This document shows, one piece after another, positions 59,392-64,000 of a stretch of DNA of 64,000 nucleotides. The notes beneath the pieces were generated by a model. That model was given only the letters and a program-made list of their open reading frames with translations, made no database searches and was not told the origin of the DNA. Origin of the DNA: Dyadobacter beijingensis DSM 21582 (lineage in GTDB: Bacteria; Bacteroidota; Bacteroidia; Cytophagales; Spirosomataceae); NCBI RefSeq assembly GCF_000382205.1, contig NZ_KB907794.1, positions 62,001 to 126,000 on the forward strand. The letters are read 5' to 3'. The position numbers and the translations under genes were made by a program. The stretch's first letter is position 1; each line of letters begins with the position of its first letter.

Positions 59392-61392
59392 CTAAGGCGT
59401 TACCGTCAGCCGGTCGTCCAGCATCCGGTTGGAATATTGCTGGATAAATGCCTTAACTTGCAATTCCATAGGCCCCTGCACGTCCGGAATCCGGCCTGCA
59501 AGGTTGTTTTTCAAAAGCTTGTCTTCCTGATATTTATACAAACCTACGGTTTTCCGGCCATCAAATTGCAAAACATATGGCCCATTGAACCATTGATAGA
59601 CGCCATCATAGTTGACAGCAAAGTTCAGCGGAGGGTTCCCGAACACATTTTTCCCGAATCCAAAATAGGGTTTGTCGTAGTGCAAATAACCCAGAATCGA
59701 AGGCATAATGTCGATTTGCTGGACGAGACGGCTGCTATCGGTGCCTGTCATCGAAGGCAGGTTTGACGACGTTTCGCCGGGCGACGCTTCGCCCGGCGAA
59801 ACGTCGCCCGGCGCGTAAAACAGAATAGGGATCGAAAAGTTACCGACAGAAGTCTGGTATTGGGGATAATGCGCAAATGTGGCGGCATGATCGGCCGTGA
59901 TCACAAATAGGGTATTCCTGAACCAGGGCTTGTCTTTGACCGAATCGAAGAAACGCTTCAATGCGTGGTCGGTATAGCCCATCGTCTGATAAATCGGCAG
60001 CGCGCCCTGGGGGAATTTGCCCCGGTAGCGGGCGGGTACCTTATACGGGTCGTGCGACGACACGGTAAACAGCGTGCTCATGAAGGGCTGCTGAAAACCA
60101 TCGAGCTTTTTGCCCCAGAATTGCAGGAATTCTTCGTCCCAAATACCCCATATGCCATCATAATCCGCATCATTATCATATTCTGTTTTACCATAATAAT
60201 CTTTAATGCCGATCAGGTTGGTGAATGCCTTGAAGCCCATCGAGCCATTGGGCGCTCCATGGAAAAAAGAGGTGTGATAACCTTTCGCTTGCAGCATTTC
60301 CGGCAGGCTCGGCAGCTTGTTGTCCGTATAACGCGTGAGAATGAACGGTTCCAGAATGCCCGGAATGCTCGTCAGCACCGACGGGATGGCTTCAATCGAC
60401 TTTGCCCCATTGGCAAACGAATACCAAAACACTTTGCTATGCGGCATCAGCGAGTCGATAAAAGGCGTGTAACCTTTATAAGTGCCATTTTCGAGGTCCT
60501 TATTGTAGGTACCCACCATTTCCTTCCCAAAACTCTCCCAGATCAGGATCACGACATTCTTCGGCCGGAACGCCGGTGCATTCGGGTCGGGCGTGTGAAT
60601 GGGCGAATACACGGCATTCATTTCCTGCTCCGATTTGAAATAGTCGGCCCGCTGGTAATCCGAGCGTTTCAGGGTTTTGAATATGCAGAATGGCGTGTTG
60701 AGGACGATGAACATTTCCTTGGGCTTGTCGACGTACTCGCCGGCATTGCTCAGCGTGATCGGCCGCGTGCTGTGGCGGAACCCACCCTTTACCCCGCCGA
60801 TGAAAAGAAACACCGCAACGGTCATCAATAGACTGTGTACGAGGAATATCTGCCATGCCGGTCTACCAGGTTTCGCGTTCACTTTCCAGCGGCGCGTGAG
60901 GTACACTACCAGCACTACGAGCATTACCCACACGAGCGCCACATACCAGTAGTTGACCAGAAAGCCGCCAAAGAGCTTGTGCATATTGTTTTCGTGCGAA
61001 AATTCCTGCAATACCGACCACGTGCTGCGCTTGATCGTGAAGCGGTAATAAATGAAATCGGCGCAGTTGGCGAGCAATGCGATGCTGTTGGTGACGATAA
61101 AAAGGTAGTCGAGGAATTTCTGGAACGCCGGGCGGTATTTGAATGTAAACGGCACCAGCGTGAGGAACACATAAAGGATATTGGTGTACAGCACCGCCAC
61201 GAGGTCGAACCGCACGCCGCCGAGGAACAGCCGCGGGGCAAGGGATAAATTTACCTCGGGAAAGAACGACTGGTTGAACAGATAAAACAAAAAACGGCAG
61301 ATACTGAATAAAATCATGATGCCGAGCAGCCGGATCAGCAGCACCTGATGAATGCGCCATCCGAACCCGGAAGCGCCTGTATTTGAACTCAT
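59392..61392 (-). CDS. LTA synthase family sulfatase (membrane phosphotransferase)
   Basis: A 666-aa membrane protein with about five N-terminal membrane segments, then a large periplasmic sulfatase-fold domain. NVVILIWESFGKEMVGTY gives the metal Glu, NGAKSIEAIPSVLTSIPGI the nucleophile loop, and NTLFVITADHAATFAHYPQ the C-terminal DH motif. LtaS-like enzymes transfer phosphoglycerol or phosphoethanolamine; Gram-negatives have no lipoteichoic acid, so the acceptor here is probably a periplasmic glucan or lipid glycan. That is inference. Confidence 0.88.
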   Translation of the reverse strand: MSSNTGASGFGWRIHQVLLIRLLGIMILFSICRFLFYLFNQSFFPEVNLSLAPRLFLGGVRFDLVAVLYTNILYVFLTLVPFTFKYRPAFQKFLDYLFIVTNSIALLANCADFIYYRFTIKRSTWSVLQEFSHENNMHKLFGGFLVNYWYVALVWVMLVVLVVYLTRRWKVNAKPGRPAWQIFLVHSLLMTVAVFLFIGGVKGGFRHSTRPITLSNAGEYVDKPKEMFIVLNTPFCIFKTLKRSDYQRADYFKSEQEMNAVYSPIHTPDPNAPAFRPKNVVILIWESFGKEMVGTYNKDLENGTYKGYTPFIDSLMPHSKVFWYSFANGAKSIEAIPSVLTSIPGILEPFILTRYTDNKLPSLPEMLQAKGYHTSFFHGAPNGSMGFKAFTNLIGIKDYYGKTEYDNDADYDGIWGIWDEEFLQFWGKKLDGFQQPFMSTLFTVSSHDPYKVPARYRGKFPQGALPIYQTMGYTDHALKRFFDSVKDKPWFRNTLFVITADHAATFAHYPQYQTSVGNFSIPILFYAPGDVSPGEASPGETSSNLPSMTGTDSSRLVQQIDIMPSILGYLHYDKPYFGFGKNVFGNPPLNFAVNYDGVYQWFNGPYVLQFDGRKTVGLYKYQEDKLLKNNLAGRIPDVQGPMELQVKAFIQQYSNRMLDDRLTVTP

Positions 61393-61449
61393 AGTAATGG
61401 TATCAGAACGTTAGAGGCAAACTTTTTTGAAAAGTTTTCACAAAAATAA

Positions 61450-61481
61450 TTGTTTTCTGTAAAACATTTGTCGTATGTTTG
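61450..61481 (+). promoter_or_regulatory. Promoter of initiator tRNA-Met
   Basis: TTG at 61450-61452, 21 bp spacer, TATGTTTG at 61474-61481 followed by C. Predicted start about 61488, 13 bp before the tRNA. Confidence 0.65.
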
Positions 61482-61500
61482 CACTCCAATTCAACGACAC

Positions 61501-61573
<73 letters not shown>

Positions 61574-61581
61574 CACAGGCC

Positions 61582-61613
61582 AAAGCCACTTTCGAAAGAG
61601 AGTGGCTTTTTTC
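61582..61613 (+). terminator. Terminator of the tRNA gene
   Basis: Stem AAAGCCACT(TTC) / (GAG)AGTGGCTTT with a GAAA tetraloop and a T-run to 61612, 8 bp past the tRNA. Confidence 0.85.
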
Positions 61614-61912
61614 TTTTAGTGCCTTTCTCCGGCCATCCCGACCGCCATTCTACGTCACACCGGCTTCTATCCGGTTACATCGCATGCTCCCTGCCAAACC
61701 TGTATCCGAATCAGTATCAAGTCATTTACAGGGTGCGGCCCTCCAATTATAAAAAAATTATTTGCCATCGGTGACATATTATTTTACAGTTCTTATGTTA
61801 TATTTGAAAAAATTAAGGATGTACAATTAATTTATTCTACAATTTTATAAAACTACACCTACAATGTAGTATCTTGCCGACCAATTCTCAATGATGCCAT
61901 GTGAATATGATT
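61614..61912. other. Intergenic region between the tRNA and a small hypothetical gene
   Basis: 299 bp, strongly AT-rich towards its end. A TATATTTG at 61799-61806 matches the -7 consensus but is 107 bp before the next ATG and has no -33 partner. No integrase, attachment-site repeat or tRNA fragment is seen. Confidence 0.4.
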
Positions 61913-62137
61913 ATGACAAACCCTTATTTCTCCGGCTTCGAGCACAGTGCAGCGCAGATTCGTCGCTTTCTGCAAACTCATAAAACCTTCACACTCCTGC
62001 TTTCCGGCGGAAGTATCGTTCACCATGAGGCTGAGGACGCTACACGCTTCCGCACCTGGCTGCTGACGCACCAGATCGAGGACGTGCGCGAGTCTTTCAC
62101 GAAGTATTACTCCGCCTATAACCTGATGTCGGCCTAG
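61913..62137 (+). CDS. Small hypothetical protein
   Basis: A 74-aa frame (start may be a GTG 12 bp earlier). The sequence MTNPYFSGFEHSAAQIRRFL followed by FTLLLSGGSIVHHEAEDATR and IEDVRESFTKYY is plausible as a soluble small protein, but no family is recognised. It lies alone between the tRNA and the DUF6056 gene. Its codon use resembles neighbours in the second half. Confidence 0.45.
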   Translation: MTNPYFSGFEHSAAQIRRFLQTHKTFTLLLSGGSIVHHEAEDATRFRTWLLTHQIEDVRESFTKYYSAYNLMSA

Positions 62138-62225
62138 CCGTCGGCAACACCGCGCAGCGCCCGCCGTTTCCTTGCCGCACCCTCACAGAAAGGCCGTGCA
62201 GCGCGCCCGTTTAAAATAAATGTCT

Positions 62226-62233
62226 TATGTTTG
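62226..62233 (+). promoter_or_regulatory. Candidate -7 element of the DUF6056 gene
   Basis: TATGTTTG fits TAnnTTTG and lies 28 bp before the ATG at 62262. No clear -33 box. Confidence 0.4.
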
Positions 62234-62261
62234 GATACTTCTTTCACAAGGGTAAACACAT

Positions 62262-63680
62262 ATGACACATTACTTCTCCTGGTTTAAAAATCCCGATAAC
62301 AAGTTCAAACTGCTTCTGCTGGCATTCATTGTCATCCTGTTTCCATTTGTAGCGGTTTCATTTTTTGCCTTCCCCACCACCGACGATTACTGCCATACGC
62401 TCGCCGTAAAAGAAATGGGCTACTGGGGCTACCAGGTGCATTACTGGAAAACATGGTCGGGCCGGTATATCGGCACGCTCATCTCCGCCACACAGCCCCT
62501 TGCCTATGATTCGTACGTGGGGTACAAACTGGCACCCATCGTGCTTATTCTTTTATATGTACATGCATCGCTGAAATTCGCCGGGGCCATTACCGCCGAT
62601 AAGCTGCCCAAATGGCAAACCTGGCTGCTCGCGTTCCTGCTGGTGTTCGTGCTCATCGCCGAGCTGCCCGTCGTTTCGGGGTACTTTTACTGGTATACCG
62701 GCTACTACTACACCGTGGCCGACATTGGTACCCTGTATCTGCTTTCCTATCTGTTCCGGAATTATGCCAGGCTGTCGACCGTGAATATACTCGTGCTCGC
62801 GCTGGGCATTATCCTGCTCGTGGGCATGAACGAATACACGCTCGTGTGGCTGGTGGTGCTTTCCGGCGCATTGTTTTTTTTCAGCAGCGTCATCGAGCGG
62901 AAATTGAAATTGCAATACCTGATTTTAAGTTCCGTGGCGCTCGTTTTCGGGGTACTTTCAGTGACGGCGCCGGGCAATGGTGCGCGGGCCGAATCGGGGC
63001 TTTATCCGACGCCTTTAAAATACAACCTGCTCTTTTCCATTAAAAACAGCCTGGCCTGGCAGATCCATAATTTCTCCAAAATGGCGCCGGCCCTGTGCGT
63101 GCTGGCATTAGTACTGATCCCGATCGCCTGCCAGCTTTACAAAAACAAGGGAGAAAACGATTTCAAATTCTTCGGCGTACACCCGGCGCTGTCGATACTG
63201 ATCTTCCTGGGATGCCTTTTTGTGACCTATTTCCCGTCCTACTGGTCCATTGCAGAGCCGCCCAATCTTCGCGGGCAATGCGTGATCACGTTCTGGACGC
63301 TTATCGGCTGGACGTACAATGTTTTCGTACTCACATTCTGGGTGCTGAAAAAAGGATATCTGCAACCGGTGGAGCAAGGCGCGCCGGTGGCCTGGATAGT
63401 GGGACTGTACTTTCTGTTCCTGTTTGCGGGCAATTTCAACTACCGTTCGGCGTGGTCCGACCTGCTGACCGGCCGGGCGGCGCGTTTCAACAAGGAAATG
63501 CACGAGCGTACGGCATTGGTACTGAACACGAAAGAAGACCAGGTATATGTGCCCAAACTTAAAAATGTACCCTACACGATCCTCATCGTAAACGACGAAA
63601 CCGACCCGGCCTGGGCTTCGGTAGAGGTCAATAACGGCTGTGCGGAGTGGTTTTTCAAGAAGAAGTTTTTCTATAAATAG
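62262..63680 (+). CDS. DUF6056 family polytopic membrane protein
   Basis: A 472-aa protein with 10 or more membrane segments, for example LLLLAFIVILFPFVAVSFFAF, WLLAFLLVFVLIAELPVVSGYFYWYTGYYYT and VNILVLALGIILLVGMNEYTLVW. TTDDYCHTLAVKEMGYWG near residue 40 is an acidic loop after the first helix, as in GT-C glycosyltransferase-like families. Probably involved in surface glycans, but no activity is known to me. Followed by the rpmH promoter. Confidence 0.8.
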   Translation: MTHYFSWFKNPDNKFKLLLLAFIVILFPFVAVSFFAFPTTDDYCHTLAVKEMGYWGYQVHYWKTWSGRYIGTLISATQPLAYDSYVGYKLAPIVLILLYVHASLKFAGAITADKLPKWQTWLLAFLLVFVLIAELPVVSGYFYWYTGYYYTVADIGTLYLLSYLFRNYARLSTVNILVLALGIILLVGMNEYTLVWLVVLSGALFFFSSVIERKLKLQYLILSSVALVFGVLSVTAPGNGARAESGLYPTPLKYNLLFSIKNSLAWQIHNFSKMAPALCVLALVLIPIACQLYKNKGENDFKFFGVHPALSILIFLGCLFVTYFPSYWSIAEPPNLRGQCVITFWTLIGWTYNVFVLTFWVLKKGYLQPVEQGAPVAWIVGLYFLFLFAGNFNYRSAWSDLLTGRAARFNKEMHERTALVLNTKEDQVYVPKLKNVPYTILIVNDETDPAWASVEVNNGCAEWFFKKKFFYK

Positions 63681-63718
63681 GCTCGCTAACAGACTATTTC
63701 TGAAAAAAATACAGAAAT

Positions 63719-63750
63719 TTTGACATGATTAATTTTTTTGTCTACCTTTG
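63719..63750 (+). promoter_or_regulatory. Promoter of rpmH
   Basis: TTTG at 63719-63722, 20 bp spacer, TACCTTTG at 63743-63750 followed by C. A strong match, about 54 bp before the rpmH ATG. Confidence 0.75.
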
Positions 63751-63804
63751 CAAGCCAAAATTACGGGTAGACAGAGATTTATATCGCAATAATTTGATAC
63801 TGAG

Positions 63805-63963
63805 ATGAAACGTACCTTTCAACCATCGAATCGTAAGAGGAGAAATAAGCACGGTTTTCGTGAAAGAATGTCCACCGCAAACGGACGTAAAGTAGTTGCT
63901 GGCCGTCGCAAAAAAGGCCGCTGGAAATTGACTGTTTCTGACGAAAAACGTCACAAGCAATAA
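63805..63963 (+). CDS. rpmH: 50S ribosomal protein L34
   Basis: A 52-aa very basic protein missed by length filters. MKRTFQPSNRKRRNKHGFRE followed by RMSTANGRKVVAGRRKKGRW is the L34 sequence, with a short C-terminal extension (KLTVSDEKRHKQ) usual in Bacteroidota. In many bacteria rnpA follows; only 37 bp remain in the window and no start can be assigned there. No DnaA-box cluster is seen. Confidence 0.96.
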   Translation: MKRTFQPSNRKRRNKHGFRERMSTANGRKVVAGRRKKGRWKLTVSDEKRHKQ

Positions 63964-64000
63964 TTTACGCTTGAAGGTTTGAGTAGAGGACGTTCCATTC

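Noticed and set aside
63680..64000. Replication origin next to rpmH
   Set aside because: rpmH lies near oriC in some bacteria, but no DnaA-box cluster or dnaA/dnaN gene is visible here.

Overview
The window looks like a chromosomal segment of a Bacteroidota bacterium of the order Cytophagales, most likely Dyadobacter or a close relative in Spirosomaceae. This rests on gene content (TonB-dependent receptor with a carboxypeptidase-like N-terminal domain, Wzi-like outer-membrane protein, HhH-plus-barrel protein, MnmD, DUF5618, DUF5672, DUF6056) and on several promoters of the Bacteroidota type (TTTG or TTG, 19-21 bp, TAnnTTTG). Most genes lack a clear Shine-Dalgarno site. The genus is an inference; no search was run.

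Layout. 1-7 kb: a truncated GDPD gene, a PfkB sugar kinase, a frameshifted DUF5618 gene, cysS, an M28/glutaminyl-cyclase-like lipoprotein and pbpC. 7-15 kb: glpK, a DnaQ-type exonuclease and a promoter-led nuoKLMN block (membrane arm of complex I). 15-27 kb: CapD-like sugar-nucleotide enzyme, two alpha/beta hydrolases, CBS protein, nadK, dipeptide epimerase plus an AONS-like PLP enzyme, tatC, pdhA, recF, manC. 27-38 kb: a 1027-aa TonB receptor, upp, a Wzi-like protein, nadC, an HhH/outer-membrane protein, recQ, ridA. 38-50 kb, mainly minus strand: SNF2/SWIM helicase, NUDIX, gmhA, mnmD, PDZ aspartyl protease, tpiA (plus), OmpA, DUF5672 and GT2 glycosyltransferases. 50-64 kb: an unrecognised protein, a nicotinamidase-like hydrolase, uvrA, a deleted Xre-RES toxin-antitoxin locus, a FAH-family enzyme, der, era, an LtaS-like sulfatase, initiator tRNA-Met, a DUF6056 membrane protein and rpmH.

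Functionally this is mostly core genome: translation (cysS, initiator tRNA, rpmH, der, era, mnmD), DNA repair (recF, recQ, uvrA, SNF2, exonuclease), NAD metabolism (nadC, nadK), respiration (nuoKLMN, pdhA), envelope and surface polysaccharide (pbpC, manC, gmhA, CapD-like, Wzi-like, GT2, LtaS-like, OmpA). No prophage, insertion sequence, CRISPR array or integrase was seen.

The most unusual structure is not a gene. Three intergenic arrays (8551-8762, 43182-43319, 46985-47140) are built of a 10-bp unit, TGACNA plus four variable bases, in two opposed arms, giving large imperfect inverted repeats phased at about one helical turn. Each lies just 3' of at least one gene (glpK, gmhA, tpiA/ompA). Other points of interest: a toxin-antitoxin operon fused out of frame by an internal deletion but still carrying its likely operator palindrome; a perfect 14-bp hairpin over the start codon of the HhH protein; and an Ala/Val/Gln-rich insertion in the TonB receptor.
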